Below, in pieces: positions 35,749 through 43,958 of a stretch of DNA of 64,000 nucleotides (its first letter is position 1; the number at the start of each line of letters is the position of its first letter). The notes beneath the pieces were generated by a model. The model had not been told where the DNA came from, made no database searches, and saw only the letters and a program-made list of their open reading frames with translations. Source of the DNA: Aquicoccus sp. G2-2 (GTDB lineage Bacteria; Pseudomonadota; Alphaproteobacteria; Rhodobacterales; Rhodobacteraceae); assembly GCF_034555965.1 (NCBI RefSeq), contig NZ_JAYDCK010000003.1:186001-250000 (forward strand). The letters run 5' to 3'. A program made the position numbers and the translations under genes.

Positions 35749-36483
35749 ATGAATTTTTGGCTGTTTCAGATCTATCCCTACATCGCCCTTACGGTTCTTT
35801 TTCTGGGGTCGTTGGCACGCTATGAACGCGACCCCTTCACTTGGAAATCAGGCTCCAGCCAACTGTTGCGGCGCAAGCAACTGATTATCGGATCGGTGCT
35901 GTTTCACGTTGGCGTACTGATCATCTTCTTTGGTCATCTCGGCGGGCTGCTGACCCCGATCTGGATTTTCGAAGCCTTCGACATCAGCCATACGTTCAAG
36001 CAATGGCTGGCGATCATCGTCGGCGGGTTTGGGGCGGTTCTGGCGCTGACCGGGGGGGCAATGTTGCTGCATCGGCGGCTTGTCGATCCGCGGATAAGAG
36101 CCACGTCAACCTTCTGGGACGTCGCCATCCTGATCCTGCTTCTGGCACAGCTGGTGCTTGGGGCGCTGACGATCTTCGTATCACTTCAGCACCTTGACGG
36201 CGGTGAAATGGTCAATTTCATGAATTGGGCGCAGGGCATCTTTACCTTCCGCACCGATGCGTGGCTTTTTGTCGAGAACAGCAATATCCTGTTCAAGCTA
36301 CATGTTTTTCTTGGCCTGACCATCTTCCTCCTGTTCCCCTTCACGCGACTGGTTCACATGCTATCGGCACCAGTGCGGTTCCTGTGGCGCCCCGGTTATC
36401 AGATTGTCCGTGCGCGCCAGCGCGGGCCAAAAAATCAGCCAAGCAGCCCCAACATCCGGCGGAGTAGGAGGAAAGGCATATGA
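35749..36483 (+). CDS. narI: Respiratory nitrate reductase gamma subunit (cytochrome b)
   Basis: Membrane quinol-oxidising subunit (244 residues) with five hydrophobic helices. The four haem b ligands known for NarI correspond to His53, His63, His185 and His203, in LFHVGVLIIFFGHLGG and KLHVFLG...RLVHML. It passes electrons from quinol to NarH and anchors the complex. I use the ATG at 35749, preceded by GGAGGATG; an in-frame ATG upstream lies within narJ. The stop overlaps the next ATG (ATGA at 36480). A Lys/Arg-rich tail after residue 210 is slightly longer than in E. coli. Confidence 0.96.
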   Translation: MNFWLFQIYPYIALTVLFLGSLARYERDPFTWKSGSSQLLRRKQLIIGSVLFHVGVLIIFFGHLGGLLTPIWIFEAFDISHTFKQWLAIIVGGFGAVLALTGGAMLLHRRLVDPRIRATSTFWDVAILILLLAQLVLGALTIFVSLQHLDGGEMVNFMNWAQGIFTFRTDAWLFVENSNILFKLHVFLGLTIFLLFPFTRLVHMLSAPVRFLWRPGYQIVRARQRGPKNQPSSPNIRRSRRKGI

Positions 36484-37265
36484 CAACCATCCTGCAACCT
36501 GACGTGACAGTGAATGGCCATGTTATCGCACCATCGCTGATCGCCGCAGAAGCCCAAAACCATGCCGCCCCCAAAGGGAAGCCCGGTTGGGCTTGGCGGG
36601 CGGCGGCGCGGGCAATGGTGGTGCGCCATCTGCTGCTGGAAGAGGCAAGAAAGCTGGCGCTGGACCCTGCGCCGATAGAGCTGACACCGGGCAAGCTCGA
36701 AACAGATGAGGAATCGCAAGTGCGCCTGGTGATCGAACATTACGTGCGCCCCATCCCGCCTGACGAGAAAACTTGTCGCGCCTTTCATGCCAGACATCGC
36801 GACAGATATCGCTCGCCCAGCCTTTACGAGGCGGCACATATCCTGCTCCCGGCGGCCCCAAACGATACCGAGGCGCGCACGAAGGCGCGAGACATTGCCA
36901 CGCAGTTGATTGCTCAGATCAAGGCATCGCCGCGTGATTTCGACCAGCTCGCAGCGGAAAACTCGGCCTGTGAATCGCGTGCCAATGGCGGCCGTATGGG
37001 GCAGATATCGTCGGGCGATACGGTGCCGGAATTCGAAACCGCGCTTGACCAAATAGCGCCGGAAAGCCTTTGTGAGAGGCCGGTAGAAACCCGTTACGGC
37101 GTGCATGTGGTGCGGCTCGATGCGCGTTCCGATGGCGTGCCGCTGCCGTTCGAGGCGGTTCACGATCAGATCCATGAGCATCTAGAGCAAAACGCCTGGG
37201 CGGTTGCGGCCAAAGGGCTGGTCAAGCGGCTTATGGAACAAAGCAAAATAACCGGACTGCATTGA
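36480..37265 (+). CDS. Parvulin-type peptidyl-prolyl isomerase of the nar operon
   Basis: A 261-residue protein with a C-terminal rotamase domain: [14 protein letters not shown] begins the parvulin fold, [21 protein letters not shown] is its conserved centre, and [11 protein letters not shown] its last strand. The first 110 residues are helical, SurA/NifM-like. There is no signal peptide, so it probably acts in the cytoplasm, perhaps in folding of nitrate reductase, much as NifM does for nitrogenase. It overlaps narI by ATGA and closes the narKGHJI operon, a position seen for such genes in other denitrifiers. Confidence 0.88.
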   Translation: MTTILQPDVTVNGHVIAPSLIAAEAQNHAAPKGKPGWAWRAAARAMVVRHLLLEEARKLALDPAPIELTPGKLETDEESQVRLVIEHYVRPIPPDEKTCRAFHARHRDRYRSPSLYEAAHILLPAAPNDTEARTKARDIATQLIAQIKASPRDFDQLAAENSACESRANGGRMGQISSGDTVPEFETALDQIAPESLCERPVETRYGVHVVRLDARSDGVPLPFEAVHDQIHEHLEQNAWAVAAKGLVKRLMEQSKITGLH

Positions 37266-37474
37266 GCTTGCCCCCGACGCGGCTGCATGCGTCGCGGTCA
37301 GCGCCCATCGCCCGCTCGTGGCCGCCAGAACGATAGAAGGCTTCAAACCCGGCAAGCTGCGGCGATGAACCAACACGATGCCAAGCCGTGTTAGTGAAAG
37401 TGATTGTCACGCCATTTCGGTTTTTCGTCAAAGCCCCTTGCGGCCACCTGCCCATATTGTCTATTCCCGTCAGC

Positions 37475-37564
37475 GGAGCGGTGGCCGAGTGGTCGAAGGC
37501 GCACGCCTGGAAAGTGTGTAGGCGGGGAACCGTCTCGAGGGTTCGAATCCCTTCCGCTCCGCCA
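37475..37564 (+). tRNA. tRNA-Ser (anticodon GGA)
   Basis: A 90-base class II tRNA. The acceptor stem GGAGCGG pairs perfectly with CCGCTCC, followed by discriminator G and an encoded CCA. The D-arm begins TGGCCGAGTGG, the anticodon loop is CTGGAAA (GGA), and a long variable arm and the T-loop GGTTCGAATCC follow. It reads UCC and UCU serine codons. No repeat of its 3' end was found nearby. Confidence 0.95.
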
Positions 37565-37869
37565 TCACTCATAGTTAAGCTATTGTTGTTAATGTGTTTT
37601 CGAAATTTATCGACAATGTCGGATCCTACACATCGTCAAGCGCATCAACAGGTCCGCTGTGGCGGCTTGAACGAGCGCGCGCTTCGCCGGGAGGTTGCCC
37701 CACCGGCGTCATGTTCGCAAAGAGCTGAATTTATTTCTTCTTCCGGCATGGGTAAGCGAGTATAAGCCGGTTCCCGTATGGGTCTCGGGGTCCGCGGCGC
37801 ACCTTCGGGAGAACGCTTGAATTGCTGCGGACGCATAGATCAACTTACAAGAAAGAAGAATTTCCGCAC
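37565..37869. other. Gene-free stretch between tRNA-Ser and the MATE-like gene
   Basis: About 305 bases with several short open frames on both strands, none with recognisable product or ribosome site. Probably contains the promoter of the transporter gene. No attachment-site repeat, terminator or insertion-sequence end seen. Confidence 0.4.
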
Positions 37870-39201
37870 ATGGTATCCCTCCGACGTATCGATTACCGGC
37901 TCTGGCTGGTCATTTTTCTTACAGCGCTTCTACCAGCCCTTTATTCGACAGTGCGGGTCTATTTCTTGAATAGTCTTCCGGATACTTCCAACGTCAGTAT
38001 CGCAGCGCAGTCCGCGTGGCTTAACTTGGCATATGAGGTGGTGCAGGAAGCGCTCCTGCTTCCGCTCTACTATGTTTTCGGGCGGGTGATATCTGATCGA
38101 TCAGCACTTCGCGAAAGGGTCGGAGATGCATTCCTAGTCGCGCTCATCGCCTATGGCATTCTGACATTCGCAATCTTGATCGGCGCGGACTGGTTGACGC
38201 ACGCGATGGCTCAGCAGCCCGCCCTGCAGGCTCGGACATCGAGCTACCTGCGCCTCGAGGCTCTGGGGATCATGATCGGCACTTTGAACGACATCTGCGT
38301 CATCGTGGTTGTCGCACTGTCATGGAAGCGTGTTCTCGTTGCCTTGGTTGCTTTGCGGGCAGTGCTTACCGTCGTGTTCGACAGCGCCTTCGTCGGGCAA
38401 TTCGGTTTTTCACTTCACTTGGGTGTTCAGGGTGTCGCGTTGACGAATATTGCAGTTGGTGCGATTCTCTTGATCCCGTCCATCGCAATTCTCGCGCGCG
38501 CTGGCGCACTTGGTGTTCCGCGCCTTGGACGTATCGAGGGATGGAAGAAAGACTGGTTTCTGGTGGCCGCGCGCTCAGGCCTTGAGTCCGGCGTCCGGAA
38601 TCTCGCATTCTCGCTCATGGTCTTGCGGCTGATGAACGAGGTCAACGAAGCGGGTTTGTTTTGGGTGACCAACAGCTTCATCTGGAGCTGGCTGCTCTTG
38701 CCTGTTCTGTCGCTCGGCACGTTGATCCGGCAGGATGTCGGAAACCACCGGGGCCATCTTGACGGACGCTTGAAAGGATACTTCTGGCTGATCGCTATCA
38801 TCATAGCTGTCTGGGTGCTGACGATCCCGGGATGGAACTGGTTTATCTCGCATGCAATGGGATCCGGCGAAGCCGGGCATGTCGTCTCGCTAACCCTGCT
38901 ACTTCTCATTTTCTATGTCGTCTTCGCTCTGAACCATGTCCTCGACAGCTACTTCTACGGTATGGGCCGGACAGACCTGATGCTCTACCAATCGCTCTTT
39001 GTTAGCGTGGTTTATTATGGTGCAGCGTTTTTGGCCTACTTGAGCGGCAGCTTTGTCCCAGATCTTCGAGGCATCGCGCTCCTATTCGGTGGTGGGATAT
39101 TCATGGATAGTGCTGTAACCTTGTTGCAATTCTGGCGATCTGGCTATTTCGGCATTTCCGCGCAAGAAAACCAACTGCAGGTAAGCGCTGAAGGGGCATA
39201 A
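37870..39201 (+). CDS. MATE/polysaccharide-flippase-superfamily membrane transporter
   Basis: A 443-residue membrane protein with about twelve hydrophobic segments, most like the MATE family of cation-coupled exporters. Landmarks are NVSIAAQSAWLNLAYEVVQEALLLPLYY in the first repeat (compare NVSIAAQSAWLN) and VRNLAFSLMVLRLMNEVNEAG in the second. The substrate is unknown. An ATG at 37870 follows the purine-rich AAGAAAGAAGAA; a TTG at 37822 is the alternative start. Codon use looks less GC-biased than neighbouring genes and the gene stands alone next to a tRNA and a long gene-free stretch, which hints at acquisition by transfer. Confidence 0.75.
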   Translation: MVSLRRIDYRLWLVIFLTALLPALYSTVRVYFLNSLPDTSNVSIAAQSAWLNLAYEVVQEALLLPLYYVFGRVISDRSALRERVGDAFLVALIAYGILTFAILIGADWLTHAMAQQPALQARTSSYLRLEALGIMIGTLNDICVIVVVALSWKRVLVALVALRAVLTVVFDSAFVGQFGFSLHLGVQGVALTNIAVGAILLIPSIAILARAGALGVPRLGRIEGWKKDWFLVAARSGLESGVRNLAFSLMVLRLMNEVNEAGLFWVTNSFIWSWLLLPVLSLGTLIRQDVGNHRGHLDGRLKGYFWLIAIIIAVWVLTIPGWNWFISHAMGSGEAGHVVSLTLLLLIFYVVFALNHVLDSYFYGMGRTDLMLYQSLFVSVVYYGAAFLAYLSGSFVPDLRGIALLFGGGIFMDSAVTLLQFWRSGYFGISAQENQLQVSAEGA

Positions 39202-40015
39202 AGCTTAGGCGGTTTGCCGGTCTGGGTCTCCCGCGGCGATCCGCTCCCCAAGGCTTGATCCCCGGTGCGGAATGGCTCGATGTCTCAGGACGCACGGGCT
39301 CGCACCCGTCGGTGGGGAAGCGCGAAGTCCTAGAGAATATCGGGTCTTTCGAAGGAGATGCATTCTGTCGCCGCAGAGCCGTCGGGGCTGAAACCTCCCA
39401 TTGCTAAGCCACGTCGGAGAGCTTCTCGCGAGAGACTCTGAGAGCGCTCAGCGTGCGGATCTTTTTCTTACGCTACCTTTGTCGAAAACCACGCTAGGCA
39501 CCACCAGCAAGCGCCCCCGCGAGTCTCAGCGTAAAATGGTTGCCAAGGAAACAGGCGAGGCATTGCGGAGCGCGTCATACGAGGTCGCGAGAGGTTTCTT
39601 CAGCACGTAAACGACAATGGCTATGATTAGGGCGACCGTCACAGGACCAAGTGATCGATTAGCTCCTAAGAGGTAGTAATGACGCTCGATTCTCAATCCT
39701 CGCTGCTAACTTCACAGGAAGTGCGTGACAAACCCGTTCCGACGTTTTTCACTATGCGCGAATAACCGGAAAAGCGCTGAAATGTCGTGTTAACCGATTG
39801 ATTTATAGCCGAAGTATTTCGCCCTCAAGAAAGCTGAGACACCTAAAATGTCTTGCAATCAACAGCCATCGGCAGCAAACGGCCCCGAGTTTAGGGATAA
39901 CCTAACCAATGCTGTGAGATTCTATAATTTCCGCGGCTTTGGCGTTCCTCTAAACCGCTCGGCAGGGCGTCCGTTCGGGCGCTTGTGATGGTTCGAACGC
40001 GGAGGAACCGCTGCT
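39202..40015. other. 814-base gene-free region upstream of the flavin monooxygenase operon
   Basis: No credible protein-coding frame; a 69-codon frame at 39401-39610 has no ribosome site or recognisable sequence. The region is less GC-rich than the rest, especially 39610-39930. It contains a TTAGG-N5-CCTAA operator at 39891 that matches the one before the second operon of this cluster. An unrecognised small RNA is possible. Confidence 0.55.
39891..39905. promoter_or_regulatory. LysR-type operator upstream of the monooxygenase operon
   Basis: TTAGGGATAACCTAA is a palindrome with five-base arms and contains the T-N11-A core of LysR-family sites. It ends 110 bases before the first start codon. 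The same arms, with the same flanking T and the following YCAAYG, occur at 48584, 113 bases before the ABC importer operon. The LysR gene between the two operons is the likely binder. Confidence 0.65.
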
Positions 40016-41292
40016 ATGCCGGTGGAAAAAATAGACACGCTGATCGTCGGGGGCGGGCAAGCCGGTATTGCAATGAGTGAGCATTTGGGTGCCGCCGGCG
40101 TGCCGCATCTGGTGCTGGAGAAAAGCCGCACTGCCGAGGCCTGGCGCACGGGGCGCTGGGATGCACTGGTCACCAACGGGCCGGTCTGGCACGACCGTTT
40201 CCCCAATCTGGAATTCGAGGGCGACGCGCCCGATGCCTTTGTCTCGAAAGGCCGGGTGGTGGACTATCTGGTGGAGTACGCCGCGATGGTGAAGGCGCCG
40301 ATCCGCGACGGTGTGGAGGTGTTCGAGGCCACGCGTCAGCCCGGCAACGGGCGTTTCCGGGTCAAGACCAGCGCCGGGGAGATCGAAGCCAGCCGCATCG
40401 TCGCGGCCACCGGCGCCTTCCAGCATCCGGTGATCCCGCCAATCGTGCCCGAGAGCGCGCCGGTGAACCAGATCCATTCGTTCCACTACAAAAACCCTGA
40501 CCAACTGCCCGAAGGTGCGGTAATGGTGGTCGGGGCCGGGTCCTCTGGGGCACAGATTGCCGATGAACTGAATCGCGCCGGGCGCAAGGTGTATTTATCG
40601 GTCGGGCCACATGACCGCCCGCCACGCCGGTACCGGGGTCGTGACTTCGTCTGGTGGCTGGGCGTCCTGGGCCTGTGGGACATGGCGGCACCCGCACCGG
40701 GCGCCGAACATGTGACCATCTCGGTCAGCGGGGCTTACGGCGGGCGCACGATGGATTTTCGCCGGTTGGCTGGCGAAGGGGTGGTGCTGACCGGGCTGAC
40801 TTCGGGTTATTCCGATGGCGTGCTGAGCTTCGCTGGCGACTTGGCGGCCAATGTCGCCAACGGCGACGCGAACTACCTGGAACTGCTCGACATGGCCGAT
40901 GCCTACGTGCAGCGCACCGGGCTGGATCTACCCGAGGAACCAGAAGCGCGGAAAGCCTACCCGGACCCCGGTTGCCTGAGCAATCCTCTCACCTCCATCG
41001 ACCTTGAAAAGGAAGGTGTTAGCACGATTCTCTGGGCCACCGGCTTCCGGCAGGATTTCGACTGGCTCAAGGTCGACACCTTTAACGAGCGCGGCGCGCC
41101 GATCCACCAACGCGGCATCGCCAGAGAGCCGGACGTCTATTTTCTTGGTTTGCCTTGGCAGTCGCGGCGCGGGTCCTCGTTTCTCTGGGGGTGTGGCACG
41201 ATGCCCGCCATATCGCCGACCAGATTGCCATCCAGCGCGCCTATATGGAGTATCAAGGCGAAGCAGCCGTCGTCTCCACCGACGCAGAATAA
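40016..41292 (+). CDS. Flavin-dependent monooxygenase (CzcO-like), frameshifted near its 3' end
   Basis: FAD- and NADPH-binding oxygenase of the flavin-containing monooxygenase/CzcO group, about 425 residues when corrected. The FAD site is LIVGGGQAGIAMSEHL at the N-terminus, the NADPH site VVGAGSSGAQIADELNRAG (about 170), and ILWATGFRQDFDWL lies near the C-terminus. In the sequence as given the frame runs on to 41485 with an alien tail. Adding one G to the five-G run at 41187-41191 gives WGVWHDARHIADQIAIQRAY and a TAA at 41290-41292, 18 bases before ridA. It heads the amine-catabolism operon; in a histamine route it would be the candidate imidazoleacetate hydroxylase. Confidence 0.83.
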
Positions 41293-41310
41293 CCTAAAGG
41301 AGCGCCGAAC

Positions 41311-41739
41311 ATGGCCCATACCCGCATTCGCAAGTTTAATACCTCCGAAACTTACCCTGAGCAGAATCTCGACAATGATCTCTGTCAGGCGGTGGTCACT
41401 CAGGGTGGCAAGACCGTCTGGTTGCGCGGGCAATGCCCGCAGAGCCTTGATGACGCAAAGAACATCGACAGCCACGACCCGGTAGAGCAGACCCACAAGG
41501 TGATGCAGAACATCCGCCAGCTGATCGAAGAGGCCGGCGGCAGCATGGAGCATTTGGTCAAAGTGGTGGTCTATATCACCGACGTGCGCCACCGCGAGGC
41601 GGTCTATCGCACCATGGGCGAATACATCAAAGGTGTTCACCCGGTCTCGACCGGGCTGGTGGTGCAGGCGCTGGCGCGGCCTGACTGGCTGGTTGAAATC
41701 GACGGCACTGCCGTAATCCCTGAGGGTTTTGGCCAATGA
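41311..41739 (+). CDS. RidA/YjgF-family protein lacking the catalytic arginine
   Basis: A 142-residue protein of the Rid family, whose RidA members hydrolyse reactive imines or enamines. The fold-defining stretch HKVMQNIRQLIEEAGGSMEHLVKVVVYITD is clear in part (IEEAGGSMEHLVKVVVYITD). At the position of the RidA arginine (usual PARSxV) it reads PVSTGLVV, so it belongs with the Rid subgroups that lack imine deaminase chemistry or use another mechanism. Good ribosome site AAAGGAG. It overlaps DUF1028 by ATGA (41736). A role in handling imine products of the amine dehydrogenase fits the context. Confidence 0.85.
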   Translation: MAHTRIRKFNTSETYPEQNLDNDLCQAVVTQGGKTVWLRGQCPQSLDDAKNIDSHDPVEQTHKVMQNIRQLIEEAGGSMEHLVKVVVYITDVRHREAVYRTMGEYIKGVHPVSTGLVVQALARPDWLVEIDGTAVIPEGFGQ

Positions 41740-42410
41740 CCTTTTCACTTGTTGCCCGCTGCGCCGAGACCGGCATGTTCGGAATGGCGATTTCGTCCTC
41801 CTCTCCCGCTGTCGCCGCGCGCTGCGCCTATGCCCGTGCCGGGGTTGGGGCGGTCGCCTCGCAAAACGTCACCGACCCATTGCTGGGGCCATTGACGTTG
41901 GACTTGATGGAAAACGGCATGTCCGCCAAAGCGGCGATTGCCGAAATACAGGCGCGCAGCAAATTCATGGATTACCGGCAGGTGATCGCGGTCGATGGGG
42001 CAGGGCACACGGCCATTCACTCGGGGCCGAACTCCCTCGGCATCTGGACGCAGGCACAGGCGCAGGATGTCGCCTCGGGCGGCAACCTGTTGGACAATGC
42101 GGGCGTGCCGCAGGCCATCGTTGATGGGTACCTCCAAGCCACGGGCCATATTGGCGACCGGCTGATCGCGGCGTTGCGTGCCGGGTTGGCGGCCGGGGGC
42201 GAGGCCGGGCCGGTGCATTCCGCGGGTATGATGATCGTTGACAAGGTGGCTTGGCCGGTGGCCGACCTGCGCTGTGACTGGACGGAGGACTGTCCGATTG
42301 AGGCCATCGCCACCGCATGGGAGGTCTACAAGCCGCAGCTCGAGGCCTACACCCAGCGCGCGCTCGATCCGCGTGAGGCACCATCCTACGGCGTGCCGGG
42401 CGACGAATAA
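41736..42410 (+). CDS. DUF1028 family protein (Ntn-hydrolase superfamily)
   Basis: A 224-residue member of DUF1028, assigned to the N-terminal-nucleophile hydrolases. After removal of Met1 the chain would start at Thr2 (MTFSLVARC), a usable nucleophile. The family stretch GMAISSSSPAVAARCAYARAGVGAVASQN is present in part (GMAISSSSPAVAARCAYA). Metabolic role of the family is not established to my knowledge; amide hydrolysis is the natural guess. It is translationally coupled to the Rid protein upstream and followed by the aldehyde dehydrogenase after 18 bases. Confidence 0.83.
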   Translation: MTFSLVARCAETGMFGMAISSSSPAVAARCAYARAGVGAVASQNVTDPLLGPLTLDLMENGMSAKAAIAEIQARSKFMDYRQVIAVDGAGHTAIHSGPNSLGIWTQAQAQDVASGGNLLDNAGVPQAIVDGYLQATGHIGDRLIAALRAGLAAGGEAGPVHSAGMMIVDKVAWPVADLRCDWTEDCPIEAIATAWEVYKPQLEAYTQRALDPREAPSYGVPGDE

Positions 42411-42428
42411 AAACAGGAAGGAACACTT

Positions 42429-43925
42429 ATGCTGGATCACAGCCATCAGGACTGGCAGTCGAAAGCTGCGGGTTTGCGCATCCGTCACCAAGCATTCATC
42501 GACGGGCGCTTCACCGATGCCGTCTCCGGCAGGACGTTCGACAGCATCAACCCGGCCACCGGCGCGGTGCTGGCGCAGGTGGCCGAATGCGACGCGGCGG
42601 ATGTCGATCTGGCGGTTGCCGCCGGGCGGCGTGCCTTCGACGATGGGCGCTGGGCGCGCATGGCACCGGACGCGCGCAAGGCGGTGCTGCTGAAGCTGGC
42701 CGATCTGATCCGCGCCAACCTCGAAGAGATGGCGCTGCTCGACAGCCTCGATATGGGCAAGACCATCACCGACGCCTCCACCATAGACGCGCCCGGATCG
42801 GCCCATTTCTTCCAGTGGTATGCCGAGGCGATTGACAAGATCTACGACGAGGTGGCCCCCACCGGCCCCGGCGATCTGGCGCTGGTGCGCCGGGTGCCGC
42901 TGGGCGTGGTCGGCGCGGTGGTGCCATGGAACTTTCCGCTCGACATGGCCACATGGAAGGCCGCCGCCGCACTCGCGGCGGGCAACTCGGTGGTGCTGAA
43001 ACCGGCCGAGCAATCGCCGCTCTCGGCGCTGCGACTGGCCGAGCTGGCCGCCGAAGCGGGCGTGCCCGATGGCGTGTTCAATGTGGTGCCGGGTTTTGGC
43101 GCGACAGCGGGCAAGGCGCTTGGCCTGCACATGGACGTCGATTGCCTGGCCTTCACCGGCTCAACCGCCACCGGCAAGCTTTTCATGCAGTATTCCGGGC
43201 AGTCCAACCTCAAGCAGATTTGGCCGGAAACCGGCGGCAAAAGCCCCAACATCGTGTTTGCCGATTGTGGCGATCTGGACGCGGCTGCCGACATGGCTGC
43301 CTTCGGCATCTTTTTCAATCAGGGCGAGGTCTGTTCGGCCAATTCGCGGCTTTATGTCGAGCGGTCGATCAAGGACAAGCTGCTTGAGCGGCTGATTGAA
43401 CGGGCGAAAAACGCTCAGCCGGGCGACCCGCTCGATCCGGCGACAAAGATGGGTGCCATTGTCGATGAGAAACAGACGCAAGGCATCATGCGTTTTGTGG
43501 ACGACGGCAAGGCCAGCGCCGATCTGGTCACCGGCGGCGCGCGGGTGCAGGTGGGCGGCAAGGGCTGTTTCGTGCAACCGACAATCTTTTCTGACGTACG
43601 CCAAGACGACCCGCTAGCGCGTGACGAGATTTTCGGGCCGGTTCTGTCGGTTATCCCGTTTGAGCGCGAAGAAGAGGCAGTGGCGATGGCCAATGATTCA
43701 ATCTACGGATTGGCTGCCTCAATCTGGACCGACGACCTCAGCCGGGCGCTGCGCGTGTCTGACCGGCTCAATGTGGGCACCGTCTCGGTCAATACCGTCG
43801 ATGCGCTTTCGGCCCAGACTCCCTTTGGCGGTATGAAACAGTCGGGCTTCGGGCGTGACCTGTCACTGCATAGCTTCGACAAATACACCGCGCTCAAGAC
43901 CACTTGGATCAAATATCGCGCATGA
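42429..43925 (+). CDS. NAD(P)-dependent aldehyde dehydrogenase
   Basis: A 498-residue aldehyde dehydrogenase. Catalytic Cys302 lies in FFNQGEVCSANSRL and the general-base Glu267 in WPETGGKSPNI; VVPWNFPLDMATWKAAAAL is the cofactor-binding region and FTGSTATGK the NAD loop. The closest type is gamma-aminobutyraldehyde / betaine-aldehyde dehydrogenase. It sits directly before the flavin amine dehydrogenase, so it should oxidise the aldehyde released by that enzyme, imidazole acetaldehyde if the amine is histamine or 4-aminobutanal if it is putrescine. Confidence 0.92.
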   Translation: MLDHSHQDWQSKAAGLRIRHQAFIDGRFTDAVSGRTFDSINPATGAVLAQVAECDAADVDLAVAAGRRAFDDGRWARMAPDARKAVLLKLADLIRANLEEMALLDSLDMGKTITDASTIDAPGSAHFFQWYAEAIDKIYDEVAPTGPGDLALVRRVPLGVVGAVVPWNFPLDMATWKAAAALAAGNSVVLKPAEQSPLSALRLAELAAEAGVPDGVFNVVPGFGATAGKALGLHMDVDCLAFTGSTATGKLFMQYSGQSNLKQIWPETGGKSPNIVFADCGDLDAAADMAAFGIFFNQGEVCSANSRLYVERSIKDKLLERLIERAKNAQPGDPLDPATKMGAIVDEKQTQGIMRFVDDGKASADLVTGGARVQVGGKGCFVQPTIFSDVRQDDPLARDEIFGPVLSVIPFEREEEAVAMANDSIYGLAASIWTDDLSRALRVSDRLNVGTVSVNTVDALSAQTPFGGMKQSGFGRDLSLHSFDKYTALKTTWIKYRA

Positions 43926-43958
43926 TGCGCGCCGCACTGCTTTCCCAAGGAGACGATC

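Noticed and set aside
39401..39610. A 69-codon plus-strand frame in the silent stretch before the monooxygenase
   Set aside because: No ribosome site, weak coding character, no recognisable domain.
39655..39670. A TTAG-CTC-CTAA palindrome as a third LysR operator
   Set aside because: Arm length and spacing differ from the two matching sites and it lacks the conserved flank.
37540..40015. Genomic island integrated at tRNA-Ser
   Set aside because: No second copy of the tRNA 3' end and no integrase gene were found, so only the weaker statement about a possible acquired gene is kept.
41745..43130. A 461-codon open frame antisense to DUF1028 and the aldehyde dehydrogenase
   Set aside because: Both plus-strand genes are recognised and coupled to neighbours; the antisense frame spans their junction without sense.
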